NCBI GenBank assembly: GCA_016875735.1
Contig: VGOW01000010.1
Location: forward strand, 16,001-80,000
Direction: 5' to 3'
Source: Chloroflexota bacterium
Lineage (GTDB): Bacteria > Chloroflexota > Anaerolineae > Anaerolineales > VGOW01
DNA: 64,000 nt
The stretch's first letter is position 1; each line of letters opens with the position of its first letter. The notes under the pieces were generated by a model. The model was given only the letters and a program-made list of their open reading frames with translations, did not search any database and had not been told where the DNA came from. A program made the translations under genes and the position numbers. This document shows positions 1-8,671 of this stretch, piece by piece.

Positions 1-782
1 TACCGTTTCACTTCGGCCACGCTCAAGGTTTTGTCGTGGAAGAGCGAGGCGGCGAGGGCGGCGTCGGCGTTGGCGAGGGTGAGCGCCTCGGCGAAATGTT
101 CGAGGTTGCCCGCGCCGCCGCTGGCGATGACCGGCGCGTTGACGGTGGATGTGATCGCGCGCGTGAGCTCGATGTCGTAACCGCTCTGCGTGCCGTCGGC
201 GTCAATGCTCGTGAGAAGAATCTCGCCCGCGCCGAGTTCCACCGCCGTCTGCGCCCATTCGAGGGCGTCGAGTCCGGTGGGGGTGCGGCCACCAGCAACA
301 TAGACTTCCCAGTGAGGCGGAGAACCAGAGAATTGAGAATCGGAGGATTGGGAATTTGAGATTTGAGATTTGGAGTTGGAAGTTCTCTTCGCATCTATCG
401 CAATCACAATGCACTGACTACCAAATTTTTCTGCGCCTTGCGTGAGCAACGCCGGGTTGTTGACGGCGGCGGAATTGACGCTCACTTTGTCGGCCCCGGC
501 GAGCAGAATGTGGCGCATGTCGTCCACGGTTCGTATTCCGCCGCCGACGGTGAGAGGCAGAAAGACCTCGTCGGCCACCCGGCGCACCATCGGCGCAACG
601 GTGGCCCGGCCCTCGGGCGTGGCCGAGATGTCGAGGAACACCAATTCATCCGCGCCCTCGGCATCGTAAGCGCGAGCCTGCTCCACCGGGTCGCCCGCAT
701 CGCGCAAGCCCACGAAGCGCACGCCTTTGACCACGCGGCCATCTTTCACGTCGAGGCAGGGGATGATTCGCTTGGCGAGCAT
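1..782 (-). CDS. hisF: Imidazole glycerol phosphate synthase subunit HisF (3' end cut by window edge)
   Basis: HisF is the cyclase subunit that uses ammonia from HisH to make imidazole glycerol phosphate and AICAR in the cytoplasm. The minus-strand frame starts [20 protein letters not shown], the classic HisF start with the catalytic Asp in CLDVKDGR, and continues through VGGGIRT and INNPALL-like barrel motifs to [13 protein letters not shown]. About 260 codons are visible and the last few residues lie outside the window. An insertion of roughly 25 residues rich in Ser, Asn and Gln sits between AIDAKR and WEVYVAGG and is encoded by a short repeat. It lies apart from the hisGDCBHA operon. A TACAAT box at 791-796 (minus strand) is 8 nt before the ATG, so the gene probably has its own near-leaderless promoter, although no good -35 box was found. 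Confidence 0.95.
   Translation of the reverse strand, partial: MLAKRIIPCLDVKDGRVVKGVRFVGLRDAGDPVEQARAYDAEGADELVFLDISATPEGRATVAPMVRRVADEVFLPLTVGGGIRTVDDMRHILLAGADKVSVNSAAVNNPALLTQGAEKFGSQCIVIAIDAKRTSNSKSQISNSQSSDSQFSGSPPHWEVYVAGGRTPTGLDALEWAQTAVELGAGEILLTSIDADGTQSGYDIELTRAITSTVNAPVIASGGAGNLEHFAEALTLANADAALAASLFHDKTLSVAEVKR
329..391. repeat. AT-rich short repeat inserted in frame inside hisF
   Basis: The plus strand carries a chain of GAGATTTGAGATTTGGAG-like units. Read in the hisF frame it gives a peptide of the SNSKSQISN type between two conserved HisF blocks. Close relatives occur inside hicd, lysT, hisG and gltB in this window. Confidence 0.75.
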
Positions 783-852
783 TGGGCGGAATTGTACCAA
801 AACGTGAGCGCGTAAAAGTATAATGCGAGTATCGTCCGCCTAACGCAACCCA

Positions 853-2130
853 ATGCTTCCATATCTCGATAAAAAGATTCCCATCGCCTTCCTATACGAC
901 AACATCGAAAGTTTCTTTGAGTTTCTGTATCGTTCCGAAGCCACCCGCCTTCCCCGCCGCCAATACATTCCCAATCGGCAATACAGCAAAGGGGATCGCG
1001 GACTGCTCTCGCTCGGCGACTCGAAACTGGTTTTTGCCAGCGCCCCCGTGCCCCACGCCGATTATTTGCGCGACACGTTGGGTCTATCGCGCACCCAATA
1101 CAGGCACCCGGCCAACCCCTCTCCGTGGTTGAGCCTCGATCTTTTGTAGGAGCCGCCGCTGATCAATGCGCTGGTGGATTACGCCGGGCCGAACCGCGCC
1201 GTTCAGCTCGTGGCCTACGCCGTCACGCCGCAGTTCATGCAGTTGGTGAGCAAACTACGAACTGATTTCGGCCTCACCGTGATTCTGCCCGAATGCCCTC
1301 TGCCGGGCAGTGAATGGGTGCGCGATTACATCGACACCAAATCCGGCTTTCGCTCGCTGGCCTCGCGCTGGCTGCCCAACGCCAAGGATCTTTTGCCCGA
1401 AGGCTTGGCCTGCAAAACGATACTGCAAGCCGCCGAAGCCGCGCATTGATTTTGCCAGCGCGGCAAACCCTGCGTGGCAAAAACCGACGGCGGTGAGAGT
1501 GGCATCGGGCATCACATCTTCCGGCCCGGCGGCGACGTGTCGGCGCAGTCGATCTTCGGTGAGATGGAATCCGATCCGTATCTGCGCAACGACATCGTGA
1601 TCGTCGAGGAGTATATCGACTCGCCGAATCACCTTTCGCCGTCACTGGAAGTGTACGTGCCGCCGAGGGGCGAAGGCGAGCCGCGCATCACCTATCTTTC
1701 CAATCAACTATTCTTGGGCCTCAGCGACTTCTACGGCTTGCTCATCGACCGCGAACAGACTCGGAGCCAATGGTATCCCGCGCTGGCTGAAAGCGGATTG
1801 CTCATCGCTCGCCGTTTGCAAGAGATGGGCTACGCCGGGCACTTCGACCTCGACACGGTGGTGGACGACTCCGACCGCGTATATTTGCTGGAACTCAATT
1901 CGCGCCGCACCGCCGGAACGCACGTGCACGAGTTCGCCTGTCACTACTTCGGCCCAAATTATTTGGACGTGTTGTATCCGATGGCGGGCCAGCGGCGCGG
2001 CGTGATCTTCGCCGTCACGTCCATTCTCGCGGCCAACGAGTTCGGGTGTATCATCGTGGCCGAGTCCACCGGCGAGGCGCTTGCTCTGCACCAACAGCTG
2101 CGCGGCCGGATTCAGAACTCGCCGCGCTGA
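853..2130 (+). pseudogene. ATP-grasp ligase-like gene with two in-frame stop codons
   Basis: One continuous reading frame of 425 codons runs from ATG 853 to the TGA at 2128-2130. It is interrupted without any frame change by TAG at 1147-1149 and TGA at 1447-1449. The C-terminal third has ATP-grasp features: KTDGGESGIG (glycine-rich ATP loop), VIVEEYI, and YLLELNSRR (acidic metal-binding strand ending in ELN). The N-terminal part resembles the pre-ATP-grasp domain of peptide or amino-acid ligases. I cannot assign a substrate. The gene precedes a MinD/ParA-like ATPase by 19 nt, so the two were probably an operon. A TATAAT at 819-824 may be the -10 box. Either this is a young pseudogene with two point mutations, or the stops are sequencing errors or are read through. 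Codon use stays gene-like across both stops. Confidence 0.7.
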
Positions 2131-2149
2131 ACGTGGTTCCAAGAGAAAC

Positions 2150-2911
2150 ATGTCGCGCACTGTTGCGATTCACTCCTTCCGCCGAGGCGCCGGCAAATCG
2201 AGCCTCACGGCCAACTTCGCCACGCTGTTGGCGAGAGGCGGGCGTTGCGTTGGAATCGTGGATATGGATCTCGCCGGGCCGAGCCAACAGAGTCTCTTCG
2301 GCATTGCCGACTCCGAAACGCCGCGCACGTTGAATGATTTTTTGTGGGGGAACTGCGCCATCGAGCAAACGGCGGTTGATCTCACGCCGCGCTTGCGCGC
2401 CGACATTGGCTCAGCGGGGAAACTCTTTCTCGTTCCGGCCAGCGCAGAAACCGCCGACATCGAACGCGTGCTTCGCGGCGGCTACTTCATTCATTTGCTC
2501 CACAACGGATTCGATCAGCTAGCCAACTCGCTCGGCCTCGATCTTCTCCTCGTCGATACGCACGCCGGACTCAACCCCGAATCATTGTTGGCCTTGGGCA
2601 TTTGCGATTCGACGGCGATTCTTCTGCGGCATGATCAGAGCGATTATCAGGGCACGGCGGTCACAGTGGATGTGGCGCGGCATCTCGAAGTGGAACGCAT
2701 CACCCTTATCGTCAACGAGGCCCCCGAGTCGTTTCCTCACTCTCACATTCAACAGCAAGTGTCGGCGGCCTACGGCTGTGAAGTGATCGGCGTGCTTCCA
2801 TACTCGCGCGAAGTCGCCGCGCTCTCCAACGGAGGCATCTTCGCCCTGCGCCGCCCACAACACCCCATGACGCTCGCGCTGAAAGACATCGCCGCTAAAC
2901 TTGCGGCATGA
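2150..2911 (+). CDS. MinD/ParA-family P-loop ATPase
   Basis: This 253-residue protein belongs to the SIMIBI MinD/ParA ATPases, which dimerise on ATP and position or partition other complexes. A deviant Walker A lies near residue 11 (FRRGAGKSSLTANF), followed by the switch strand IVDMDLAGPSQQSLFG (Walker A'-like Asp) and the Walker B-like LLLVDTHAGL. The canonical KGGxGKT is changed to RRGAGKSS, with the signature lysine kept. ATG 2150 was chosen because the ATPase fold begins directly after it (MSRTVAIHSFRRG). The same frame is open upstream to 2081 but overlaps the ATP-grasp gene. It ends 17 nt inside the 3' end of the convergent hisA. The partner and role are unknown. Confidence 0.8.
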   Translation: MSRTVAIHSFRRGAGKSSLTANFATLLARGGRCVGIVDMDLAGPSQQSLFGIADSETPRTLNDFLWGNCAIEQTAVDLTPRLRADIGSAGKLFLVPASAETADIERVLRGGYFIHLLHNGFDQLANSLGLDLLLVDTHAGLNPESLLALGICDSTAILLRHDQSDYQGTAVTVDVARHLEVERITLIVNEAPESFPHSHIQQQVSAAYGCEVIGVLPYSREVAALSNGGIFALRRPQHPMTLALKDIAAKLAA

Positions 2912-3704
2912 TCTGTTCGCGCAGGGCTTCGGCCAGATCGATCTTTCCCTCGTACAGCGCGCGGCCAATGATCACTCCGGCCAGCTCGGCCTCCCGCGCG
3001 CGCCTCACATCGTCAATACCTGCCACCCCGCCGCTGGCGATCACACTCAGCCCCGACCGCTGAGCCAACTCGGCCGTCGCGCTCACGTTGACTCCGACAC
3101 CGATCCCGTCCCGCGCCACATCGGTGAATACGATCGTTTTCACACCCTGCCCTTTCAATCTCTGCGCCAACTCCATCGCCGTCACCGACGATTCTTCGGC
3201 CCACCCTTTCACCCGCACCCTGCCTTCTCTCGCATCCACGCCCACCGCGATTCGCTCCGGCCCGAACTCGGCCAGCGCATCGTCCACCAATTTCGGAGTC
3301 TCCACTGCCGCCGTTCCGATCACCACCCGAGTGATGCCGATTTCAATCGCGTGTCGGATCGTTTCCAGAGTCCGCAACCCCCCGCCGAATTGAATTCGAG
3401 TCCTCTTGCCTACGCGCACGACGGACTCCAACGCTTTCCAGTTCGCCTCTGCTGATTCGCCAAACGCGCCGTCGAGATTCACAACGTGAATCCAACCCGC
3501 GCCCGCATCGTTCCAGCGTTGCGCTGTCGCCGCAGGATCATTGCCGTACACGGTCGCCCGCGCCAAATCGCCCTGCGCCAATCGCACCACTTTGCCGCCG
3601 CGCAAATCAATCGCCGGGAAAACGATGAATCCCTCTCCTCCCCTGCTCGGCGCTTTCTCGAATGGGGGAGGGCCAGGGTGGGGGTTGCCCGCAATACTAT
3701 CCAT
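2895..3704 (-). CDS. hisA: Phosphoribosylformimino-5-aminoimidazole carboxamide ribotide isomerase
   Basis: HisA performs the Amadori isomerisation of ProFAR to PRFAR in histidine synthesis. The body is typical: FPAIDLRGGKVVRLAQGD with the catalytic Asp, WIHVVNLDGAF, IQFGGGLRT, the second catalytic Asp region IVFTDVARDGIGVG, and VIASGGVAGIDD. The start is odd. About 24 residues (GNPHPGPPPFEKAPSRGGEG and flanks) precede the first beta strand and are encoded by a GC-rich repeat. I take ATG 3704, which overlaps the end of hisH by 8 nt and implies translational coupling. It is the last gene of the hisGDCBHA run. The long extension may be harmless or trimmed. Confidence 0.93.
   Translation of the reverse strand: MDSIAGNPHPGPPPFEKAPSRGGEGFIVFPAIDLRGGKVVRLAQGDLARATVYGNDPAATAQRWNDAGAGWIHVVNLDGAFGESAEANWKALESVVRVGKRTRIQFGGGLRTLETIRHAIEIGITRVVIGTAAVETPKLVDDALAEFGPERIAVGVDAREGRVRVKGWAEESSVTAMELAQRLKGQGVKTIVFTDVARDGIGVGVNVSATAELAQRSGLSVIASGGVAGIDDVRRAREAELAGVIIGRALYEGKIDLAEALREQIMPQV
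3631..3687. repeat. GC-rich palindromic repeat forming the HisA N-terminal extension
   Basis: The segment reads CCCTCTCCTCCCCTGC on one side and GGGGGAGGGCCAGGGTGGGG on the other, an imperfect inverted repeat. Similar elements lie at 47211-47268, 47941-47985 and 48466-48501. Confidence 0.65.
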
Positions 3705-4320
3705 GCTCCACAAAATTCCTCAACAGCCTCAGCCCCACACTCTGACTCTTCTCCGGGTGAAACTGAACGCCGTACACCCGCCCGCGCCCGACAATGGACG
3801 GATACTCGATGCCGTATTCGGTCGTTGCCAGCGTGTCTTCGGGCAATGCGGCGCAGTAGTATGAATGATTGAAATACGCAAACGATCCGGCGGGCAAATC
3901 GTGAAAGAGCGGACTCGGCTTCTGCGGCGCGATCTGATTCCATCCCGTGTGCGGGATTTTCAGTAGAGGCGAAAGGCCAGCCGCCCCTGCATTGCTGAAA
4001 CGCATCACCTTCCCCTTCAACACACCCAGCCCCTCATGCCTCCCCATCTCCTCCGACTCCTCGAACAGCAATTGCATCCCCACACAGATTCCCAACAGCG
4101 GGCGCTCGGCGCGAATCACCTCTCTCACGACTTCAGCCAATCCTCTCGCCCGCAGGCCTTTCATCCCATCGCCGAACGCGCCCACACCCGGCAGCACCAC
4201 CTTCTCCGCGCCAAAAATCGTTTGCGGATCATCGGTAAGGCTCACTTGCGCGCCGACGTGTTCGAGCGCCTTTTGCACCGAGCGCAAGTTGCCGATGCCG
4301 TAATCGACCAGCGCGATCAC
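3697..4320 (-). CDS. hisH: Imidazole glycerol phosphate synthase glutaminase subunit HisH
   Basis: HisH hydrolyses glutamine and channels ammonia to HisF. The 207-residue protein begins [15 protein letters not shown] and has the nucleophile elbow [14 protein letters not shown] with the catalytic Cys, and the His/Glu pair in [12 protein letters not shown]. The start is GTG at 4318-4320, which overlaps the hisB stop as GTGA. This start fits the family length, while the frame open further upstream lies inside hisB. It is followed by hisA with an 8-nt overlap, in line with tight coupling in the operon. Confidence 0.95.
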   Translation of the reverse strand: MIALVDYGIGNLRSVQKALEHVGAQVSLTDDPQTIFGAEKVVLPGVGAFGDGMKGLRARGLAEVVREVIRAERPLLGICVGMQLLFEESEEMGRHEGLGVLKGKVMRFSNAGAAGLSPLLKIPHTGWNQIAPQKPSPLFHDLPAGSFAYFNHSYYCAALPEDTLATTEYGIEYPSIVGRGRVYGVQFHPEKSQSVGLRLLRNFVEHG

Positions 4321-4904
4321 AGACTGCCTTTCGTCGAAGGCACGCTTCCGGCGCGGCGCGGATCGAACATCGCCGCCGCATCGAGCGCGCGGCCCAGCGC
4401 TTTGAACAGCGCTTCGCACTGATGGTGATCGTCGCGGCCATACAGCACGCGGGCGTGAACATTGGCGCGGGCAGTGACGGCAAACGACTCGATGAAGTGC
4501 GGGATGAGGCTAGTGGGGAACTGGCCGATGGCCGGGCTGTGCCATTCGGCTTGAACAACGGCATACGGCCTCCCCGATAAATCCACCGCCACAAAGGCCA
4601 GCGATTCGTCCATCGGCACATAAGCCGAACCCATTCTCACGATCCCTTTTCGGTCGCCCAATGCTTCGTCGAAGGCTTGCCCCAACACCAACGCCGTGTC
4701 TTCAATCATGTGGTGCGGATCGATGTGCAAATCGCCCTCTGCTTTCACGGAGAGATCGAACAGCCCATGCACGGCCACATGCGCGAGCATGTGATCGAGG
4801 AAGCCGACTCCGGTTTGGATGTCGTGCTTCCCCGCGCCATCGAGAGAGAGGGAGAGAGTGATGTCGGTTTCGTGCGTCTTGCGTTGGATAGTTGAAGTTC
4901 GCAT
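4317..4904 (-). CDS. hisB: Imidazoleglycerol-phosphate dehydratase
   Basis: HisB (IGPD only, without the phosphatase domain found in enterobacteria) dehydrates imidazole glycerol phosphate to imidazole acetol phosphate. The 195-residue length is normal. Metal-binding motifs are intact: [14 protein letters not shown] near residue 34, [15 protein letters not shown] near 63, and the second half HFIESFAV and [15 protein letters not shown]. The gene lies between hisC and hisH. A hairpin repeat fills the 85-nt gap upstream, between hisB and hisC. Confidence 0.96.
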   Translation of the reverse strand: MRTSTIQRKTHETDITLSLSLDGAGKHDIQTGVGFLDHMLAHVAVHGLFDLSVKAEGDLHIDPHHMIEDTALVLGQAFDEALGDRKGIVRMGSAYVPMDESLAFVAVDLSGRPYAVVQAEWHSPAIGQFPTSLIPHFIESFAVTARANVHARVLYGRDDHHQCEALFKALGRALDAAAMFDPRRAGSVPSTKGSL

Positions 4905-4917
4905 ATCGAGAAAGACT

Positions 4918-4985
4918 CACCGCAAAGACGCCAAGGGCGCGAAGTTCCATAGGTCATTCTTTGCGTTCTTCGCGCCTTCGCGGTG
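4918..4985. repeat. CGCAAAG-type imperfect inverted repeat between hisC and hisB
   Basis: The left arm (4918-4944) begins CACCGCAAAGACGCCAAGG and the right arm (4959-4985) ends CTTCGCGCCTTCGCGGTG. The two 27-nt arms pair with only a few mismatches. A sister copy lies at 34885-34957. There is no T tract, so it is a repeat hairpin rather than a terminator. Confidence 0.85.
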
Positions 4986-4989
4986 TTCT

Positions 4990-6093
4990 CTATTCTGACC
5001 GCAAGCGATGTAAGGCGGAGACCAGTGCATCGGTGTGTTCCGGCTTCCCGGCAGAGATGCGGATGCAATCAGTGAGGCCGGGTTTGTTGAAATAGCGGAC
5101 GAGGATGCCGCGCCCTTCGAGATCGAGTTTGAGTTGTTTCGCGTCGCGCCCGACAACGCGGCAAAGAATGAAGTTCGAGCGCGAGGGGTAGACTCGCAAA
5201 AATGGAAACTCGCTTAACAAGTCGGTCATTCGATTCCGCTCGGCCACAAGTTTGCGAACGACATCGGCCATATAATCGGCGTCCTCCAGCGAAGCGATGG
5301 CTGCCGTCGAGGCCGCTACCGACACATTGTACGGTTGTTTGATTTTCCACAGGTGCGGCATGAGCGCCGAAGGAAAGACTCCGTAGCCCACGCGCAAACC
5401 GGCCAGCCCGCCGCGTTTGCTGAACGTGCGAAGGACGATCAGGTTATCATGTTCGAGTACCCATGAAGCGCGGCCCGGCGCGCCGGAGAATTCGATGTAG
5501 GCTTCGTCGAGCACGACGACGAGCGGCAGGGCAAGCAACCGGCGCAAAGCGGAGTCGGGGAGGAGTGAGCCATCGGGATTGTTGGGCGAGGCGAGGAAGA
5601 GAATCTTTGGGATTGGTAATTGGTGATTGGTAATTGAGGATTCGATGGCGGGAACATCTACGGAGAAATCGTCGCGGCGAGGGATGGAGAGGAGAGTCCC
5701 GGCATGGATGGCCGTGTCGAACGAGTACATGCCGAAGGTCGGCGGGCAGTCGATCACCCCATCGCCGGGGCGCAGGAAGAGGCGCAGGGTGAGATCGATC
5801 AATTCGTCGGCGCCCGCACTGCAAAGGATGTTTTGCGCGGGGAGGTCGAGATCGCGCGCGAGCGCGGCGCGGAGGGCGGTGGATTCGGGATCGGGGTAGA
5901 TGTGCGCGTACTGAAGAGCGGCGAGGGCGGCGAGGGCGCGCGGCGAGGGGCCGTAGGGATTCTCGTTGGCGTCAAGTTTGATGATCGCGGCAGGATCGCG
6001 CCCCAGCCGTGATGAGAGAACATCGAACGGCGCGATGGGCGCGTACGAATCCATCGTGATAATTTCGGGGCGGATGAGGGTGGTAATGTCCAT
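4990..6093 (-). CDS. hisC: Histidinol-phosphate aminotransferase
   Basis: HisC is a PLP fold type I aminotransferase that converts imidazole acetol phosphate to histidinol phosphate. The 367-residue protein shows LDANENPYGPSP near the N-terminus, LFLASPNNPDG, LDEAYIEFSG with the PLP-ring Asp and Tyr, and the Schiff-base lysine in RTFSKRGGLAGLRVGYG. A short Ile/Ser/Thr/Asn/Gln insertion (SSITNHQLPIPK) before LFLASPNNP is encoded by a repeat at 5611-5640. The downstream gap to hisB holds a hairpin repeat, and the upstream gap to hisD another. Confidence 0.96.
   Translation of the reverse strand: MDITTLIRPEIITMDSYAPIAPFDVLSSRLGRDPAAIIKLDANENPYGPSPRALAALAALQYAHIYPDPESTALRAALARDLDLPAQNILCSAGADELIDLTLRLFLRPGDGVIDCPPTFGMYSFDTAIHAGTLLSIPRRDDFSVDVPAIESSITNHQLPIPKILFLASPNNPDGSLLPDSALRRLLALPLVVVLDEAYIEFSGAPGRASWVLEHDNLIVLRTFSKRGGLAGLRVGYGVFPSALMPHLWKIKQPYNVSVAASTAAIASLEDADYMADVVRKLVAERNRMTDLLSEFPFLRVYPSRSNFILCRVVGRDAKQLKLDLEGRGILVRYFNKPGLTDCIRISAGKPEHTDALVSALHRLRSE
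5611..5640. repeat. ATTGGTAATTGGTGATTGG-type repeat inside hisC
   Basis: The units ATTGGTAATTGGTGATTGG and TAATTGAGG encode the extra loop SSITNHQLPIP in HisC. The same words form both arms of the repeat between hisD and hisG at 7461-7524. Confidence 0.65.
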
Positions 6094-6100
6094 TTGTTTT

Positions 6101-6168
6101 CACCACAAAGACACGGAGCACACAGAGATCTATTCTTGAGTTTCCGTGTTCTCTGTGTCCCTGTGGTG
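6101..6168. repeat. CACAGAG-type inverted repeat at the hisD-hisC junction
   Basis: The arms are CACCACAAAGACACGGAG... (6101-6127) and ...TCTGTGTCCCTGTGGTG (6142-6168). They are imperfect complements of 27 nt. The element supplies the last codons and the stop of hisD, whose C-terminus reads THHRDTENTETQE. A related copy is at 13405-13479. Confidence 0.85.
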
Positions 6169-7452
6169 AGTTCGCAGGGTCGCGGCATGCGCGTGCGCGT
6201 CGAGCGATTCGGCGCGGGCGAGGACGGCGGCCACCGGGCTCAACTGCGCGGCGGTGGCGGCGTCCAGCGAGATCATGCTCGTGATGCGAACGAAGTCCCA
6301 CACGTTGAGCGGCGAGGCAAATCGCGCCGTGCCGCCGGTCGGCATCACGTGGCTCGGCCCGGCCACGTAATCGCCCAACACCTCGAACGAACGCTCGCCG
6401 ATGAAGAGGCCGCCCGCGTTCGTGATTCGATCCATCCATTGCTCTGGATGTTCGACCGAGAGGCAGAGGTGTTCGGGCGCGTATTCGTCGGCGAGGCGCA
6501 CGGCGATGGCGAGATCGGGCGTGAGGACAATGCCACTGCGGTTGGCAAACGATTGGGCGATGATCTCGGCGCGGGAGAGCGACTCCATTTGGCGGCCGAG
6601 TTCGACTTGCACCGCTGTGGCGAGCGCGCGCGATGGTGTGAGCAGAATCGCGGTCGCCAACGGATCGTGTTCGGCTTGCGCGAGGAGATCGGCGGCGACC
6701 CACGCGGGGTTGGCCGAGTCGTCGGCGATCACCACCGTTTCGGTCGGCCCGGCGAGTCCGTCGAGGCCGACGACTCCGAACACTTGCCGCTTCGCCAGAG
6801 TCACGAACAGGTTGCCGGGGCCGACAATCTTATCCACACGAGGAATGGACTCTGTGCCGAAGGCCATGGCCGCAATGGCCTGCGCGCCGCCAATGCGGTG
6901 CACGCGCTCGATGCCGCAGAGATGCGCGGCGGCGAGGATGACGGGCGGCGCGTCGCCATTGGGTTTGCCCGGTGGTGTGCAGACGATGATCTCTTTCACT
7001 CCGGCAACTTGCGCGGGGATGACGGACATAAGCAGTGACGAAGGTAGTGGGGCCGAGCCGCCCGGAACGTACACGCCGACTCGGCTGAGCGGGGTGACGC
7101 GCTGGCCGAGTGTTCCATCGGCGGTCATCCACGATTGAACGGGTTGTTGGGCGTGGAAGGCGCGGATGCGATCCGCGGCGAACGTGAGCGCATGGGTCAG
7201 TTTTTCGTCAACGGATTGAACGGATTCAACGGAAAAGGATTCAAGGCTTATGTCATCAATGCGTTTTGTCCAATCGCGGAGGGCGGCGTCGCCGCGAACG
7301 CGAACGTCGGCGAGGATGCGAGCCACAGCGGCGTCGGGCGAGATCGATTCGCCGAACAGCGATTGAAGTCGCGCCAGCAGTGACGGCGGGTAATCGTCGG
7401 AGAGAAGAGGCTGACGGGAGAGGAGGGAGGTGTCGGTGGTGATACGGAGCAT
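6130..7452 (-). CDS. hisD: Histidinol dehydrogenase
   Basis: HisD oxidises L-histidinol to L-histidine in two NAD-dependent steps and needs Zn. The 440-residue protein has the expected YVPGGSAPLPSSLLM, PPGKPNGDAPPVILAAAHLCGI, the hallmark GPTETVVIADDSANP, AQAEHDPLATAILLT with metal and catalytic residues, and EYAPEHLCLSVE with catalytic Glu-His. Two parts come from repeats: the SLESFSVESVQSVDEK stretch (around 7205-7246, encoded by AACGGATTGAACGGATTC words) and the C-terminal tail THHRDTENTETQE. It is the second gene of the operon after hisG. Confidence 0.96.
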   Translation of the reverse strand: MLRITTDTSLLSRQPLLSDDYPPSLLARLQSLFGESISPDAAVARILADVRVRGDAALRDWTKRIDDISLESFSVESVQSVDEKLTHALTFAADRIRAFHAQQPVQSWMTADGTLGQRVTPLSRVGVYVPGGSAPLPSSLLMSVIPAQVAGVKEIIVCTPPGKPNGDAPPVILAAAHLCGIERVHRIGGAQAIAAMAFGTESIPRVDKIVGPGNLFVTLAKRQVFGVVGLDGLAGPTETVVIADDSANPAWVAADLLAQAEHDPLATAILLTPSRALATAVQVELGRQMESLSRAEIIAQSFANRSGIVLTPDLAIAVRLADEYAPEHLCLSVEHPEQWMDRITNAGGLFIGERSFEVLGDYVAGPSHVMPTGGTARFASPLNVWDFVRITSMISLDAATAAQLSPVAAVLARAESLDAHAHAATLRTHHRDTENTETQE

Positions 7453-7460
7453 GGAAAGTG

Positions 7461-7524
7461 ACCAATTACCATTTACCAGTTGCCAGTTACCGATCGGTGA
7501 TCAGTAATTGGTGATTAGTAATTG
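7461..7524. repeat. AATTACC/GGTAATTG inverted repeat between hisG and hisD
   Basis: The arms ACCAATTACCATTTACCAG and AGTAATTGGTGATTAGTAA flank GTTACCGATCGGTGATC. The repeat also provides the last codons and stop of hisG (Asn-Tyr-stop). Confidence 0.65.
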
Positions 7525-8525
7525 CGGTTGAGAGCATCGAGGAGGGCTTTGTACCGTTCGGGTTCTTCCTCAAAAATATAGGTGACGGGCGAGACGATGA
7601 CTCCACTGCCGCCGATGGCGCGAATCTGCTGAACGGCGGGAGCGATTCGATCTTTGGGGACGATGATGTTGACCGCGTGCCACGCGATAGGGCTTTCGAT
7701 GTGCGGGATGACGGGCGCGATGGTGGGGCCTTGCAGTCCGCGCAGATCGGGCTGGGTGAGCATGGCGCGCGAGATGGCTTGCGGCGACTCGCCGCGCATG
7801 TTGGCCGTGACCATGAAGTATCGTTCGGCGCGAAGGTGGGCTTCGATAAATTCGAGCAGTTCGCGGGCGACGGCGAGAACGTCGGGGCGAGTTTTGAGCG
7901 CGGCGCGGTTAGCGATGAGGCAGGCTTGCGATTTGAGGATCACGCCGTCGGCCAGCGGAACGAGTCGGTTGTCGCGCAGGGTTTGGCCGGAGGAAACGAG
8001 ATCGGCGATGAGGTCGGCGTAACCGATGGTGGGCGCTACTTCGAGTGTGCCCTCCGAATCGATGAGTTGAAACGGCGGAAAGTTGTTGGCCGTGAGAAAG
8101 CGTTCGGTGAGAATGTGATATTTCGTTGCCACACGGACGGGACGATTAGAGATTAGAGACTGGAGATTGGAGATTGCTTCGGCAACGGTGTCGGCGCCCC
8201 AGTCTTCGGGGACGGCGAGGGTGAGGGCGCATTCGCCGAATCCGAGTTCGTCGTGCAGGATCAACACGTCACCGTCGGCGCCGCGCCGCTCTTCGATCAC
8301 GTCGAGTCCGGCGATGCCGAAGTCGATACTGCCCGCGCGCACGCCGACGACAATGTCGCCGGGCCGTTGGAAGAGGACGTTGAGGCCGGGGATGGCCGGG
8401 ATGACGGCTTGGTATTGGCGCGGGTTGGGTTTGTAAACGCGCAGGCCGCACGTGGCGAGGAAGTCGAGCGACTCGGGTTCGAGGCGGCCTTTGGAGGGAA
8501 GGGCGAGGCGGATGTCGGTTCTCAT
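7515..8525 (-). CDS. hisG: ATP phosphoribosyltransferase, long (HisG-L) form
   Basis: HisG joins ATP and PRPP in the first, feedback-regulated step of histidine synthesis. The 336-residue length and the C-terminal segment (WHAVNIIVPKDRI to SGVIVSPVTYIFEEEPERY) indicate the long form with an ACT-like regulatory domain, which does not need HisZ. N-terminal motifs are LALPSKGRLEPESLDF and GIAGLDVIEE. A Ser/Asn/Gln insertion (SNLQSLISN) is encoded by a repeat at 8143-8177. It is the first structural gene, preceded by a His-rich leader peptide and a terminator, so transcription attenuation is likely in addition to feedback inhibition. Confidence 0.96.
   Translation of the reverse strand: MRTDIRLALPSKGRLEPESLDFLATCGLRVYKPNPRQYQAVIPAIPGLNVLFQRPGDIVVGVRAGSIDFGIAGLDVIEERRGADGDVLILHDELGFGECALTLAVPEDWGADTVAEAISNLQSLISNRPVRVATKYHILTERFLTANNFPPFQLIDSEGTLEVAPTIGYADLIADLVSSGQTLRDNRLVPLADGVILKSQACLIANRAALKTRPDVLAVARELLEFIEAHLRAERYFMVTANMRGESPQAISRAMLTQPDLRGLQGPTIAPVIPHIESPIAWHAVNIIVPKDRIAPAVQQIRAIGGSGVIVSPVTYIFEEEPERYKALLDALNRNY
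8143..8177. repeat. GATTAGAGATTAGAGACTGG-type repeat inside hisG
   Basis: Tandem GAGATTGGAGATT/AGAGATTAGAGA words encode SNLQSLISN in HisG without shifting the frame. It belongs to the same family as the hisF and hicd insertions. Confidence 0.7.
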
Positions 8526-8555
8526 GGCGAATAGCGATCAGCGATTAGCGCGCAA

Positions 8556-8586
8556 ACAAAAAACCCTCTCGATATTCCGAGAGGGC
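8556..8586 (-). terminator. Intrinsic terminator (attenuator) in front of hisG
   Basis: On the minus strand CCCTCTCG-GAATAT-CGAGAGGG is followed by TTTTTTGTTTG. The 8-bp stem and U-run lie between the His leader ORF and the hisG start. TCTCGG at its 5' arm can instead pair with CCGAGA inside the leader ORF (plus 8615-8620), giving a candidate antiterminator. Confidence 0.88.
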
Positions 8587-8605
8587 GTAGTGTGCTGAAA
8601 CAAAA

Positions 8606-8662
8606 CTAACCCAGTCTCGGGTGTCGGCGGGTTGAGTGATGATGATGGGTGAGGGTCAGCAT
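8606..8662 (-). CDS. His-rich leader peptide of the hisGDCBHA operon
   Basis: An 18-codon ORF encodes MLTLTHHHHSTRRHPRLG, with four consecutive His codons and a fifth nearby. It stops 20 nt before the terminator stem. The ATG is only 9 nt after the -10 box TATTCT, so the mRNA has almost no 5' leader and no Shine-Dalgarno site. Histidine starvation would stall a ribosome at the CAT/CAC run and free the CCGAGA segment or its competitor for alternative folding. This is the classic design of his attenuators known from enterobacteria. Its presence with a promoter and a terminator makes the call strong, although folding was done by eye. Confidence 0.87.
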   Translation of the reverse strand: MLTLTHHHHSTRRHPRLG

Positions 8663-8671
8663 GATGGGCAA

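Noticed and set aside
6094..7038. Long plus-strand frames opposite hisD
   Set aside because: HisD motifs on the minus strand are complete, and the opposite frames have no recognisable protein features.
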